Positions 56,701 through 63,205 are shown, counted from the stretch's first letter. The stretch is DNA of 64,000 nucleotides from Pomphorhynchus laevis (GCA_012934845.2 WNNJ02000939.1:62001-126000), one strand, 5' to 3'. Program-made: numbers and translations. The notes: generated by a model not told the origin, from the sequence alone.

Positions 56701-59227
56701 TTTGTGGTAATAATAATTGGATAATTTTGACAAAATAATTACCATAATGGATTGAGTAATAGAAACCGTGCCTATTAAATAATCAAGTTTATAAAAGAAT
56801 TTTTGTATGTCAGAGATCCCAATAAATTCTAATAATTTTAGTGATAAAGTGTGAACGAGAGTTATTTTAAATTATTTTATAATAATTATTAATATATTTT
56901 AATTAATAATTTTAATATTAAAAATATAATTCAACAGCTATCCTTGCATTTCTTATATTTTATTATGCAGACCGCTTTTGATGCTTTGTCACCAAGCACC
57001 CACATCTTCGGACGACGGTTGGTATTGGAATGGGCCAAAGCTGATGATGATGACATTTTGGAATTGCATCTTAAAACTGCGCGCTATTTTCAAAGTATGT
57101 ATTTTATTTTTCAAATTTTAATCGAACTGTTTACTACAATTTCAGCAAGCTGATCTGATTTTGTTTCTTTTATTACCGTCTACTTCACACAAGCAGAAGT
57201 TATATTACTCTTTATAATTAATTGATAATACATTTTATTATTAATATAATTATATATATTATTAATTTAATAAAATATATTATATTATAATTATACAATT
57301 AGTTAGCATCAATTAATCACTAAAATTATTTAAGTATATGGATATATGTAAAACAGAAAATTAGCGAAATATGGTCGTCTAAAAAGTCGGTTCTGAGTGC
57401 TATAGCTTGCAAATTAACCGAGATGTTTTATTGATTTATGCTCGCTCCATATGTAATTCTAAAATAATGGCCTTTTTACTAATGTATCAATAATGTAACT
57501 TAAAATATTTGTTGGAGTTAATATCAACATTTATTAAGTTCGTAAACGATAATAGATATATCCGGTGGCTATATTTACTTGATCTTGTCACCTAACTATT
57601 TTCAATTGCTTGCGTGATAGGGTGAAACTCTGCTTATTACATTCTTACATATTATATTATCTATGATGGAGAATGAAATTATTTTAAAATTTTAAACTTC
57701 AAACATTAAAGTTGATCTTATTTCGATAAAAACACTATTCAGTTTTAGCATTTTAGTTCCTGAACTGAGAAGCGACATAATTATTTTTGTCACCAGCTCT
57801 TATTTTAACGAAAACGTTTTTTCCGATACGCTTATTTTGTTGTAATATTTTTATTTTTAACATTTTTTGATATTCCATATTTTGATAACTAATTGAGAAT
57901 CGTCAGCAACAAAATAACTCAAGTTTCATTTTCGTTTAATAATCTTTTACGTCGAAGCTTTGAATTCACTCATTGGTAAAGGCATCGAAAAGTGGTTGAT
58001 GATTTTTGACATTGTAATGATTATTATTTGAAATTATCAAATGATTTAGCTTGTTTTGATGATATACGATGTGAAACGTTCTGCATTTCATCGGTAATTA
58101 GGATTATCCGAAAATCTTTAATCATCTATAATTCCTTAAAGTGGACATATATCCTATTGTTAGAAGAAAATCCATCATCAGTTAATAATTCAATATGGAA
58201 TACGTCACATTTTTCATAAACAGAATGAAACCACAAATCGTTTCCATTAAAAAATTATAGTGAATATTTTGAAAGATTTTCTACGAAACGACTCAGCAAC
58301 TTCAAATGCGCGCCTGAATTTGCTTTTTAAACCAAATCTTGTCCATCCCCGGAACGCATAATAATGTTAAGATTATATCTGGTTTATCTAATTTAAATTA
58401 AAACGAAGTATGTTGAATCAAGTCAGCATTTAAATTACTATTATAAAATGGATTGTTCACTCATTTTAAATTATATTATAATTTTGTCCTGATGATGATA
58501 GCAGTAAGCTATCGAAAATTTGACCTTTAATAAGAATAATAATTTTACTCTTTAATTAAATATAATTTAAATTACTAGATATAAGCATTAAATTAACATC
58601 AAGTAAAATGTAAAACATTCTAAATAGCCTCATTACTGTCTAAATGGCCTACTTGGTGATGAATTCTGTCACATCACATTTTGGGTGCATGAGTTGAGGC
58701 TGTAGCAAAGATACCGGCTTCGTCACGCACTCTAAGGGACCATCTGTTGATGATCGTTCCGTCATCGATATTTTTGTGAATCTGTTCAAGCAAGTCGTCT
58801 TTAAATTTCTTTGAATTACTCAACATTTGATTTAGTAAATTAAATGTTGAGTAATTGGTTGAACAAAATGGCAATAAGGCATATTGATTCCTAACTTCAA
58901 AAATACGATCATCACTTTTCGGTAAAAGATTTTATTTATCATTGAATTGATATAAAATTTTTAGTAAATAAAATAATTTTATTATATCAGAATTTTTAAA
59001 TATGAGGCTGATGACGGAAACGTGAATATTTAATATATCAACTCATAATATTAGGTCAATTATTTATAATAATTACAGTTGATTAACCAATAAGTTGATT
59101 TCTTTTATTTTCCAATAATGCTTTTATAATTCTATTTGTGTTTTTTATCTCTACAGCTAATCAAAATGAGAAACCGAAATCGTCCGATTTGCTTCGAAGT
59201 TTACAGCCACATACTGAAGATGAATAA
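32052..59227 (+). CDS. RBM19: RBM19 (MRD1 orthologue), nine coding exons, six RRMs
   Basis: Nucleolar RNA-binding protein needed for early pre-rRNA cleavages and small-subunit assembly. Exons: 32052-32093, 36150-36332, 45373-46797, 48831-48920, 48968-49173, 54383-54496, 54544-54643, 56971-57094 and 59157-59227; all phases agree and the product is about 784 residues (human 960, yeast about 890). RRM1 spans exons 1-2 ([10 protein letters not shown]...[12 protein letters not shown]). RRM2-4 are in exon 3 ([24 protein letters not shown]). RRM5 spans exons 4-5 ([17 protein letters not shown]). RRM6 spans exons 6-8 ([29 protein letters not shown]). [10 protein letters not shown] and HRGFGFVD are near-invariant in RBM19. 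The acidic linkers of vertebrate RBM19 are shortened. The exon 3/4 join has an alternative of equal frame (donor at 46784, acceptor at 48838). Long introns are packed with mobile elements, yet every exon is intact, so the gene appears functional. Confidence 0.93.
32560..32996. repeat. Direct repeat pair upstream of the canonical PLE
   Basis: The stretch at about 32561-32606 recurs at about 32949-32995 with one visible difference (CGCG versus CGCA). Between the copies lies a shorter doubled motif (ACGAGTGAAACGAACAGTC, at about 32642 and 32669). These could be parts of the PLE pseudo-LTR, as the repeats sit just 5' of its coding part. Confidence 0.6.
33090..35660 (+). mobile_element. Canonical Penelope-like element (RT then GIY-YIG)
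   Basis: Plus-strand element in RBM19 intron 1. RT remnants: [17 protein letters not shown] then [10 protein letters not shown] (catalytic YVDD, about 34456-34470), and the PLE thumb block [15 protein letters not shown] (34566-34610). A C-terminal endonuclease remnant follows: [11 protein letters not shown] near 35200 in place of GVVY...C..C..YIG, and a downstream ES...RRMVEQFWI block at about 35390-35440. Order RT then EN is that of Penelope/Poseidon-type PLEs, unlike the Naiads nearby. Multiple stops and frameshifts; the EN core is badly worn. A decayed hammerhead-like core lies at its 3' end (35614-35639). Confidence 0.75.
35823..36193. repeat. Tandem duplication including half of RBM19 exon 2
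   Basis: About 170 bp (35823-35994) is repeated at 36030-36203. The copied exon part (35941-35994, [18 protein letters not shown]) and the adjacent branch/acceptor region are identical, while the more distal intron part differs at roughly one base in eight. The duplicate runs into TAG and has no donor. Confidence 0.85.
36150..36332 (+). CDS. RBM19: RBM19 exon 2
   Basis: Acceptor TTCCAAG, phase 0 both ends, 61 codons: [19 protein letters not shown]...[19 protein letters not shown]...SRIT. It completes RRM1. Donor ACC|GTAAGT. A partial duplicate of its 5' half lies at 35941-35994. Confidence 0.9.
36380..37385 (+). mobile_element. Naiad PLE, 5' part (endonuclease and CxC linker)
   Basis: In RBM19 intron 2. 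An open frame at 36417-37037 covers the C-terminal half of the GIY-YIG nuclease ([13 protein letters not shown]; catalytic-Glu block [19 protein letters not shown]) and the basic linker. The CxC motif (CNC) is at 37152-37160. The GIY-YIG strands themselves are missing. A second copy of the post-CxC stretch (37285-37380) follows directly, then the copy ends before the RT. Confidence 0.85.
37530..40625 (-). mobile_element. RLE-type LINE, copy B (near full length, broken)
   Basis: Minus strand, 5' end near 40625. Order: cysteine-rich motif (about 40455-40500, C-x2-C-x-C-V-K-A-G-x2-C-x2-C-A-A-P), helical block (39757-40056, [20 protein letters not shown]), RT lead-in (39371-39631, [20 protein letters not shown]), RT catalytic YADDA (38818-39048), and the C-terminal restriction-like endonuclease (37856-38719: [18 protein letters not shown]...[29 protein letters not shown]) ending in 37554-37847 (CCLRGLR). 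The PD-(D/E)XK Lys appears as Val (MDIVV). Frames are broken in several places. It lies in RBM19 intron 2, antisense to the gene. Confidence 0.8.
37856..38719 (-). CDS. LINE C-terminal domain with restriction-like endonuclease
   Basis: A 287-codon frame. Residues about 1-110 are the post-RT region ([12 protein letters not shown] is the 'LP.R.GGLGI' block). Residues 165-190 contain the zinc/RHN block ([18 protein letters not shown]; the RHN is typical of RLE LINEs such as R2). Residues 220-250 hold the nuclease Asp residues (RSDI, MDIVVF), and the tail is [20 protein letters not shown]. It would cut target DNA for priming. The expected catalytic Lys is replaced by Val, so probably inactive. 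Confidence 0.65.
   Translation of the reverse strand: MTQCAHACLTNYIQHRWAFVLRTCQFDRVRLNPVNNAIRNTLFPKICGIPLISDYLRQVFSLPVGMGGLGVRDISVMHELEYGWSLLLFHTLKSVDSREEAMQETIRTIVRQKSNFWAAIHESIKASGPSILLNTIPYAREKGASLWISARPIESEDCRLSTREKLSCKNGGLPITRHNSLRDIIARYLSRVSSCVAVEPVLAPVHPSHVFDSPNTTRDQDARSDIVCTGLLGNGQRRSFMDIVVFNSNAPSYSQRTPANAHGYHEMRKRNQYLERIVDVEQRSFSH
40680..40772 (+). other. GC-rich junction between LINE 5' end and minisatellite
   Basis: A sharply GC-rich 90 bp in an AT-rich intron, containing a self-complementary core (GCGCGCGAGCG / CGAGCGCG, 40750-40771). It resembles a separate inserted piece; family unknown. Confidence 0.5.
40773..42059 (+). repeat. 15-bp minisatellite (unit gtcaatcgtctggaa), about 86 copies
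   Basis: Nearly perfect head-to-tail array in RBM19 intron 2, with scattered GAA/AAA variants and a one-base loss near 41628 that shifts its phase. The last three or four units are degraded. The 471- and 328-codon open frames on the two strands (LEVNR, WKSIV, RRLTS repeats) are artefacts of a stop-free 15-bp unit. Confidence 0.95.
42089..44398 (+). mobile_element. Naiad PLE, 5'-truncated copy with RT and terminal repeat
   Basis: Starts within the post-CxC linker about 30 bp after the minisatellite. RT blocks: [13 protein letters not shown] (42330), [13 protein letters not shown] (42590), [10 protein letters not shown] (42815), a degenerate YIDDI (43275) and [13 protein letters not shown] (43675). 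Parts are duplicated and rearranged at 43360-43560. The 3' repeat at 44040-44398 ends in the conserved AACTGAG-type terminus (TACGTAGACTCAGTTAGCTG). Broken in many places. Confidence 0.85.
44107..44163 (+). other. Naiad terminal-repeat structured motif (copy 1)
   Basis: Two interleaved stems: A GGCCCC (44107-44112) with GGGGCT (44138-44143), and B CTGCTATG (44114-44121) with CATAGCAG (44156-44163). Order A-B-A'-B', a pseudoknot topology. A has one G-U pair here. Confidence 0.7.
44899..44935 (+). ncRNA. Hammerhead ribozyme motif (type I, PLE-like)
   Basis: Stem I TTCCA (44899-44903) pairs with TGGAA (44931-44935). The core CTGAAGA is at 44904-44910, stem II GGG/CCC (44912-44914/44920-44922) has a CTGTA loop, and GAAA is at 44923-44926. 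A minimal stem III (A-GC-T) follows, with cleavage expected after 44930 (TA). CUGANGA plus GAAA with a very short stem III is the arrangement known from canonical Penelope-like elements. It lies in RBM19 intron 2, sense strand, about 440 bp before exon 3. Confidence 0.75.
45373..46797 (+). CDS. RBM19: RBM19 exon 3 (RRM2, RRM3, RRM4)
   Basis: Acceptor TTTTTAATAG. It begins [10 protein letters not shown] and soon reaches PRPWSKYS (human PRAWSKH). Contains RRM2 at about 45710-45945, RRM3 at about 46035-46275 with KGFAAVTF, the [20 protein letters not shown] block shared with RBM19 (HNWNTLFMGPNAVADAIA), and RRM4 at about 46535-46740. The 3' boundary is either 46797 (GTAAAA) or 46783 (GTCAGG). Confidence 0.9.
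47090..47970 (+). mobile_element. Two Naiad 3' terminal-repeat tails
   Basis: RBM19 intron 3 contains two plus-strand copies of the AT-rich Naiad 3' end, at about 47090-47520 and 47690-47970. Each ends in a variant of TACGTAGA-TCAGTTAGCTG. No coding part. Simple TTTA repeats lie in the second. Confidence 0.75.
48288..48705 (-). other. Unassigned overlapping reading frames
   Basis: Two minus-strand frames (48288-48521, 48409-48705) in RBM19 intron 3. I recognise no domain in either and cannot tell whether they are an old insertion or chance. The composition is less AT-rich than the surrounding intron. Confidence 0.2.
48831..48920 (+). CDS. RBM19: RBM19 exon 4
   Basis: Acceptor TTTAG (or CAAAG, starting at 48838). 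Encodes [23 protein letters not shown]2 of RRM5. Donor GCA|GTAAAT, followed by a 47-nt intron. Confidence 0.85.
48968..49173 (+). CDS. RBM19: RBM19 exon 5
   Basis: Starts [14 protein letters not shown], continues with RNP1 of RRM5 ([11 protein letters not shown]) and [10 protein letters not shown]. Donor GA|GTATGT. An earlier AG at 48939-48940 would give an immediate in-frame stop, so the second AG (48966-48967) is used. Confidence 0.88.
49250..49660 (+). repeat. Degenerate ~31-bp tandem repeat
   Basis: About 13 diverged units around the theme 'cttcgatggtagtagcttattaatct' in RBM19 intron 5. One unit in reverse complement occurs at about 20745-20775, at the 5' end of the LINE there. Confidence 0.85.
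50192..50647 (+). CDS. Naiad GIY-YIG endonuclease and linker
   Basis: The frame actually opens before the first ATG ([11 protein letters not shown] from about 50160). [19 protein letters not shown], 11 residues later; His block LFILEHI; Glu/Asn block [20 protein letters not shown] followed by ND. A basic linker follows ([18 protein letters not shown]). GIY-YIG nucleases nick DNA using the two Tyr, an Arg and a Glu; the central helix with the Arg is missing here because of a deletion after [10 protein letters not shown], so this copy is unlikely to cut. Confidence 0.8.
   Translation: MYLIQCTSGLQYIGKTYQMLKTWNCKLFILEHIIEENISILNQKLLEKEDFRIKTLNSMYTLGLNDVVQGIGRSSIIHNKQLYYNNPVKRKPRSHGDKRNRKNRVKNIKKDMYINKQLEILKQLLRDNKLKDLFVNIRSFSKDIICSINQK
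51217..51894 (+). CDS. Naiad reverse transcriptase, N-terminal half
   Basis: A 225-codon frame: [13 protein letters not shown] (N-terminal block), [20 protein letters not shown] (fingers), [11 protein letters not shown], and motif [13 protein letters not shown], whose first Asp binds metal. [13 protein letters not shown] motif A is specific to Penelope-like RTs, which are relatives of telomerase. A frameshift near 51850 separates it from the second half. Confidence 0.85.
   Translation: MKITNNYKRKDKINKDMYKELTKLKDNYIITTIDKASNNFVFICKKLYYDILMKEVNSNDLNVNPTYERSELSFETIITSHCSIMDKKGIKVELDNKTIPILYWNPKLHKNPIKPRFICSAFKCTLKPLSVYMNKILKVIKAHFKKYCKVIEINTGIKHYFSINSTKEFLEQTKGINFQNINTYDFSTLYTNLDLVDIKEALVKLINLIFGKDIHIYVIIIITPI
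52027..52608 (+). CDS. Naiad reverse transcriptase, C-terminal half
   Basis: A 193-codon frame: motif [21 protein letters not shown], motif [13 protein letters not shown] (catalytic DD), [11 protein letters not shown] (motif D region), [19 protein letters not shown], and a helical thumb ending [11 protein letters not shown]. It ends at the terminal repeat. Best-preserved RT palm in the window. Confidence 0.85.
   Translation: MGGNSSPIIADLFLSFIEYEFVHNCVKTKSKQYKYMKYMFRYIDDICVFNSNNFYSISEQIYPESLILNKTNINDKEGVYLDMNIKLTLTKTTINLYRKDDIFKFTRNIFLHEHSCIPYNIKYNTLNNEILRIATICNDIGFLQNHLNNLIDTYFKLGYYKNNIKQKIVKYINQHNNIKNKFKLLSGKFYMDG
52683..52739 (+). other. Naiad terminal-repeat structured motif (copy 2)
   Basis: Stem A GGCCCC (52683-52688)/GGGGCC (52714-52719) and stem B CTGCTATG (52690-52697)/CATAGCAG (52732-52739), interleaved. 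Both stems perfect. Confidence 0.75.
53690..53975 (-). mobile_element. Canonical PLE fragment: C-terminal GIY-YIG endonuclease
   Basis: The minus-strand translation reads [20 protein letters not shown] then [18 protein letters not shown] and [20 protein letters not shown] followed by LEALAI. This is the C..C...YVGQTGR.L..R..EH...AVSQH....H...L......R...EAL.I pattern of canonical PLE endonucleases, with YVG, Arg and the catalytic Glu all visible. Only the EN end remains. In RBM19 intron 5, antisense. Confidence 0.8.
54383..54496 (+). CDS. RBM19: RBM19 exon 6
   Basis: Acceptor TTTAG. The first base completes Glu of exon 5. Encodes [22 protein letters not shown]2 of RRM6. Donor TTTTC|GTAAGA. 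Confidence 0.9.
54544..54643 (+). CDS. RBM19: RBM19 exon 7
   Basis: A 47-nt intron precedes it. Encodes [20 protein letters not shown] and [13 protein letters not shown] (RNP1 of RRM6). Donor AAG|GTGATA, phase 0. Confidence 0.9.
54759..54821. repeat. 63-bp palindrome made of two mirror hairpins
   Basis: The 13-mer AGACCAATGTATC and its complement form hairpin 1 (54759-54788, loop TCTT) and hairpin 2 (54792-54821, loop AAGA), separated by AAT. Hairpin 2 is the exact reverse complement of hairpin 1. In RBM19 intron 7. Confidence 0.95.
55883..56027. repeat. 145-bp palindrome centred on a hammerhead-like core
   Basis: Arms of 71 bp (55883-55953 and 55957-56027) with two mismatches and a 3-nt centre (CAG). 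Reading out from the centre on either strand gives CAGAAGA, a 6-bp hairpin GCTAAC/GTTAGC and GAAA, i.e. a hammerhead core with one altered base. In RBM19 intron 7. Confidence 0.9.
56380..56660 (-). mobile_element. Diverged Naiad terminal repeat
   Basis: Minus-strand Naiad 3' repeat in RBM19 intron 7 without coding part. Stem B at 56593-56600/56633-56640 reads CTGATATG/CATATCAG, a paired change from CTGCTATG/CATAGCAG elsewhere. Confidence 0.75.
56971..57094 (+). CDS. RBM19: RBM19 exon 8
   Basis: Acceptor TTATGCAG. Encodes [20 protein letters not shown] then [18 protein letters not shown] is identical to vertebrate RBM19. Donor CAAA|GTATGT. Confidence 0.92.
58486..58524 (+). ncRNA. Hammerhead ribozyme motif (PLE-like)
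   Basis: Core CTGATGA (58489-58495), perfect 6-bp stem II GATAGC/GCTATC (58497-58502/58508-58513, loop AGTAA), GAAA (58514-58517), then ATTT and stem I GTC/GAC (58486-58488/58522-58524). Stem I is only 3 bp. In RBM19 intron 8, sense strand. Confidence 0.7.
58814..58856. repeat. 15-bp perfect inverted repeat
   Basis: 58814-58828 pairs with 58842-58856, 13-nt loop, in RBM19 intron 8. It lies inside an unassigned minus-strand frame (58674-58874). Confidence 0.85.
59157..59227 (+). CDS. RBM19: RBM19 exon 9 (terminal)
   Basis: Acceptor CTCTACAG. Encodes [20 protein letters not shown] then D-E-stop. The stop codon at 59225-59227 lies just before the convergent EF-hand gene. Confidence 0.88.
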
Positions 59228-59233
59228 CTTTCT

Positions 59234-60751
59234 TTATAATGTTTCTGAAGTGATATATTGACGCTGATTTGTCAATGACGATCTGTAATGACCACTTGTG
59301 TGATTTTTATGATTGTGATGATGCTCATTGTTTATATCTGAAGAATAAGTTTTATGCGTCATTTCATTGTGAACATGATTCAAAGGACTTACTGTTTTGC
59401 CTCTGTCTATTCGCTCGTAGATTTCATTTTGACTACTGAGTTGTCTGTAAGCTTCAGTAAACTCTTCATAGTCAATCACTCCATCATGCTTATAATCCAT
59501 TTTGTTAAATATCCTGGTCAGCATGGATGAATTGTTCCTTCTATTGCTGCTTCCAGCTCCTAACATTGTATTTATTAGCGATACAAACGTATCTTTGTCG
59601 ATGAACGTTTTTCCTCTAGACAAAATATTAAACTCATTTTCAAGTTCTTTCATTTCTTCATGATTCGGCAATGGAGGTGTTCTTCGCCTTGGCAGTGGCG
59701 GATGCATAGTCGGCACTACATGATAACTATCAGAAAAGTATTTTCTAAAGGGAGGTCTCTCATATTTATTGAAAGAATATTTAGGTTTGCTTTCATAATG
59801 TTTTGCTGTAGGCTCATCGATACCAGAATTCGAGTGATTACGGTCTGCATAGTGTATATAGCCTGGTGAATGACTTCGCTGCGTACGCAACCATTGTCGC
59901 GGTTCAGTAATTGACCTTGCTCGTCTAGGAAACTTATCAATGCTATATGATGACGTTTGCAGTAATGGCGTTTTTCGATCAAGAGCATATGATGAGGTGT
60001 GCTGAGAACGGTCATCATCAATATTTAAGTCATTCGCTTCTTGCATTTGAGGAATTATATTGCTTAGCTGACTTTGCAAGTGATTGTTGAATGTCTCATT
60101 TTTCTGTTGTTGGTAGTGCGGTTGAATTGATGGGTCGGGTTGATGCTTAATCCTCTGCAGTGATTGCATAGAAGGATATTGAAGAAACGGTTGTGTCGGT
60201 GTTGTATGATGTATGGCAGGATGGTTGGTACTATAATACTGTTGCGTAGGAGCCGTCTGAGGTGGAAGAGGAAACTGTCCGGAATGATATTCTGCAAGAT
60301 TACTGAAGGGCTGTTGATATCCGTAGGATGGGGGAGCTGCAGTGTTTGGCATAGGTTGCACACTGTAGGTACAAGGGTTTGTAGGATATATGCAAGCGTA
60401 GGGTATGCAACTTCTTTGACAATTGTTGCAGCTTGTCGATCTTTTCTTTTTGCATTTTGCCGTTTTCGGGTACTTTATCTTTTTTGTTACTGTTACTCTG
60501 ATCGGTGTCTTACCGCTGTTCGATTTGCACTCATCATCTAGATCATATTCAGTGTCAATAAGAGGATTGTAAAGGCATGCTCTTTTAGAGTTGTATGCTG
60601 ATAATGGTACATGCTGATTATATTGCTGCAATGGGTTTGTGTAATAGACAGGTGTTTGATTAATCCCGTCATATGCACCATACGAGGCATTCGGATTTGT
60701 CACATAACCTGGTGTATTGTTGTAATATAATGTGGGTAACTGTATTTCCAT
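59234..60751 (-). CDS. Low-complexity single-EF-hand protein (unknown function)
   Basis: A 505-residue frame without introns. Residues 1-100 are Tyr/Asn/Pro-rich (NTPGYVTNPNASYGAYDGIN). A cysteine/lysine patch follows at about 95-130 (KCKKKRSTSCNNCQRSC), then a long Gln/Pro/Tyr/His-rich middle and Arg/Pro stretches (PPLPRRRTPPLP). Near the C-terminus, helices at about 365-440 contain one canonical EF-hand loop, DYKHDGVIDYEE (about 419-430), with ligands D1, D5 and E12 and the Gly at 6, so calcium binding is plausible. The helix pair upstream may be a degenerate partner hand. The His-rich tail reads NNEHHHNHKNH. Family not recognised. Codon and base use are host-like. A TTTTCAG just before the ATG suggests a 3' splice site and an upstream 5' UTR exon. 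Convergent with RBM19. Confidence 0.8.
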   Translation of the reverse strand: MEIQLPTLYYNNTPGYVTNPNASYGAYDGINQTPVYYTNPLQQYNQHVPLSAYNSKRACLYNPLIDTEYDLDDECKSNSGKTPIRVTVTKKIKYPKTAKCKKKRSTSCNNCQRSCIPYACIYPTNPCTYSVQPMPNTAAPPSYGYQQPFSNLAEYHSGQFPLPPQTAPTQQYYSTNHPAIHHTTPTQPFLQYPSMQSLQRIKHQPDPSIQPHYQQQKNETFNNHLQSQLSNIIPQMQEANDLNIDDDRSQHTSSYALDRKTPLLQTSSYSIDKFPRRARSITEPRQWLRTQRSHSPGYIHYADRNHSNSGIDEPTAKHYESKPKYSFNKYERPPFRKYFSDSYHVVPTMHPPLPRRRTPPLPNHEEMKELENEFNILSRGKTFIDKDTFVSLINTMLGAGSSNRRNNSSMLTRIFNKMDYKHDGVIDYEEFTEAYRQLSSQNEIYERIDRGKTVSPLNHVHNEMTHKTYSSDINNEHHHNHKNHTSGHYRSSLTNQRQYITSETL

Positions 60752-61289
60752 AGTAAATGCTGAAAAGGTTTGTTCAATTTATAAACTATAAATAAATAAA
60801 AGTAACATTTTACTTGGACCACTCAAATTACATTTCAAATTTTTATAGGTGCCTCTGATATCGCTAATTCACAACTTAAAGAGAATAACTCTATTACATA
60901 TTTTTAATCAACAGTCGATAAAAATAGCTAATTAACAAAGTTTTATGAAATGAAAATAATAATAAAAATATTGAAAATTAACATTCATTAATATCCCGAT
61001 ACTAAAAGATTCTAGAAGTATCTGAAAGTGTTAATAATCTTATTATATTAAACTTAAAGCAAAGCGCAAGCGTCAAAAAAATTAGAGTTGGAAAATACAA
61101 AGAATTTATGAATATAAAATAATTACCGCATCTAAAAACAATCAGCCATTAAATAAGCAGAAATAAATAATTCATTAATTCGTCTAGTTGACTGGCTGCA
61201 ACAGTTAAAAAATGTTCAAAGATAATTAGCAACTATGAATTAAATGTATGGGATTCATCTATAACGCAAATTCAGTAAATATTGTTTCC
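60752..61289. other. Upstream region of the EF-hand gene
   Basis: AT-rich; no coding pattern. Presumably its promoter and 5' UTR on the minus strand. Confidence 0.4.
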
Positions 61290-62010
61290 AACACAAATTA
61301 ATCAAATCAGCTGAGTCTACGTATTTAATATAATTATAAAATAAACAAAACATAATAATGCTAAATCAAAATTTAATAATTAAATAATAAAATTAATAAT
61401 TGTTTTTAGATTTTATATAATTTAAATCAAGTTAAAATAAAAAATTGAAATTTAAAAAGTCATTTTTATGAATTAACTAATAAATAACAGACGTTGTATC
61501 AGAATAAGATTTAGAGGTCATCAGGAGGAACTGCTATGCTATCAGGTTTCGGCCCTTTATTCCTAAACAATTACAATATGGTCCTTACTGTTGTAGAGCG
61601 AAAGGCGTTAACCTTTCGTTAACCTTTTGTGATCAAGGCGATTTTTCATAATCAGATGACAGAATCGATGACATAATAGTCGAAAGAACGTAGGTATCGA
61701 ACTGAGATGTCACTACTATCAAGGTGTCAAAATTAGTGATGCAAAGCAGATCTAAAGACTGTTAGGAGAATAGGTAAAGTACTGAAAAAATTAATTATTG
61801 AAAAATAATGTTAAATAAAATTTAAATTATTAACTAATAACATTTTAATAATTAAATAACAAATAGTTAAATAATTATAAATAATTAATACTTGTTAAAT
61901 AATATTCTATATAATTTGAAATCAAGGTAAAAATAAAAAAATTTAAATTTTAAATAAAAGTCAATTTTTATGAATTGACTAATATATAACAGACGTTGTA
62001 TAATTACGTA
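61290..62010 (-). mobile_element. Naiad terminal-repeat tails
   Basis: A minus-strand 3' repeat at 61290-61590, beginning with the conserved terminus (CAGCTGAGTCTACGTATTTA) and broken off within the structured motif, then a second partial repeat at about 61830-62010. Unassigned sequence lies between. Confidence 0.75.
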
Positions 62011-62089
62011 GTGGAGCATAAATTGAAGTTATGGATCTACTTAATAAATAAAATAGAATGAGTTTTAAAATGATTTTCCATGTGAATCA

Positions 62090-62945
62090 TGCAATTGAAA
62101 TTTTAATTTTTATGAATTGACTCATAAATAGCACACGCTGTATCAGAATAAGAATTAGAGGTCATTAGGAGGAACTGCTATGCTATCAGGTTTCGGCCAC
62201 TAACTCCTCTACCCAACATAGCAGCGGGGCCAAATACATGCTAATGATGTATTTCCTCTGAAATAACTATCTAGTATCTTATTCTAATACAAAGTATATT
62301 ATTTATTATCCTTCCATTAAATTTGCCACTTAATAGTTTAAATTTATTCTTTATATTATTGTGTTGATTTATATATTTTACTATTTTCTGCTTGATGTTA
62401 TTTTTATAGTAACCTAGTTTAAAATATGTATCTATTAAATTATTTAAATGATTTTAAGAAAGCCAATATCATTACATATTGTTGCAATTCTTAAAATTTC
62501 ATTATTTAATGTATTATATTTTATATTATATGGTATGCATGAATGCTCATGCAAAAATATGTTTCTTGTAAATTTAAATATGTCATCTTTACGATATAAA
62601 TTAATAGTAGTTTTAGTTAATGTTAATTTAATGTTCATATCTAGATATACACCTTCTTTATCATTAATATTGGTTTTGTTAAGAATAAGGCTTTCTGGAT
62701 AAATTTGTTCACTAATTGAATAAAAATTATTAGAATTAAATACACATATATCATCAATGTATCGAAACATATATTTTATATATTTATATTGTTTAGATTT
62801 AGTTTTTAAACAGTTATGAACAAATTCATACTCTATAAAGCTTAAAAATCAGTCAGCTATAAAATTTAATATAAATATAAAATAACCTCTTTTATAAATA
62901 TAAAGAATATAAAGGAGATTGCATTCTGTTTCTAGAATATATCTA
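62090..62945 (-). mobile_element. Naiad PLE fragment (terminal repeat plus RT palm/thumb)
   Basis: Minus strand. The repeat with an intact stem B (62175-62182/62217-62224) is followed by RT from thumb back to motif [54 protein letters not shown] scrap resembling the CxC region lies at about 62914-62945. Confidence 0.85.
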
Positions 62946-63024
62946 ATTAAAATTTATAGTTCTAAATTTTTCGCTTTAATCTTATCTAATTATATCTTTA
63001 CTTTTAGTAAAGATAAATAAAACA

Positions 63025-63205
63025 GATCATTGGTCTTAAACGTCTTTTATAATAATTTTAGGCTACTAAAAATCGTATTTTCAACAGCTCGATAGCCTCA
63101 TCATATGTTTTCGCGTGTTGAATGGATTTGAAAATTTCAGAGCACACAAAATCGCGAAGTATAGTCAATTTGATAGCAGGTGTTGCGTTAATGTAAGCCA
63201 CAAAT
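63025..63205 (-). mobile_element. Possible gag-like fossil fragment (LTR-type)
   Basis: A short minus-strand frame reads INATPAIKLTILRDFVCSEI then FKSIQHAKTYDEAIELLK. The pattern resembles the part of Ty3/gypsy-type gag proteins around 'L...V..E.Y..I...C.SYDEA...L'. Only a fragment, clearly not whole; a host-gene scrap is an alternative. Confidence 0.25.

Noticed and set aside
59660-60541. Several 69-125 codon frames overlapping the EF-hand gene
   Set aside because: Other-frame shadows of the 505-codon gene with arginine- or histidine-rich, implausible composition.
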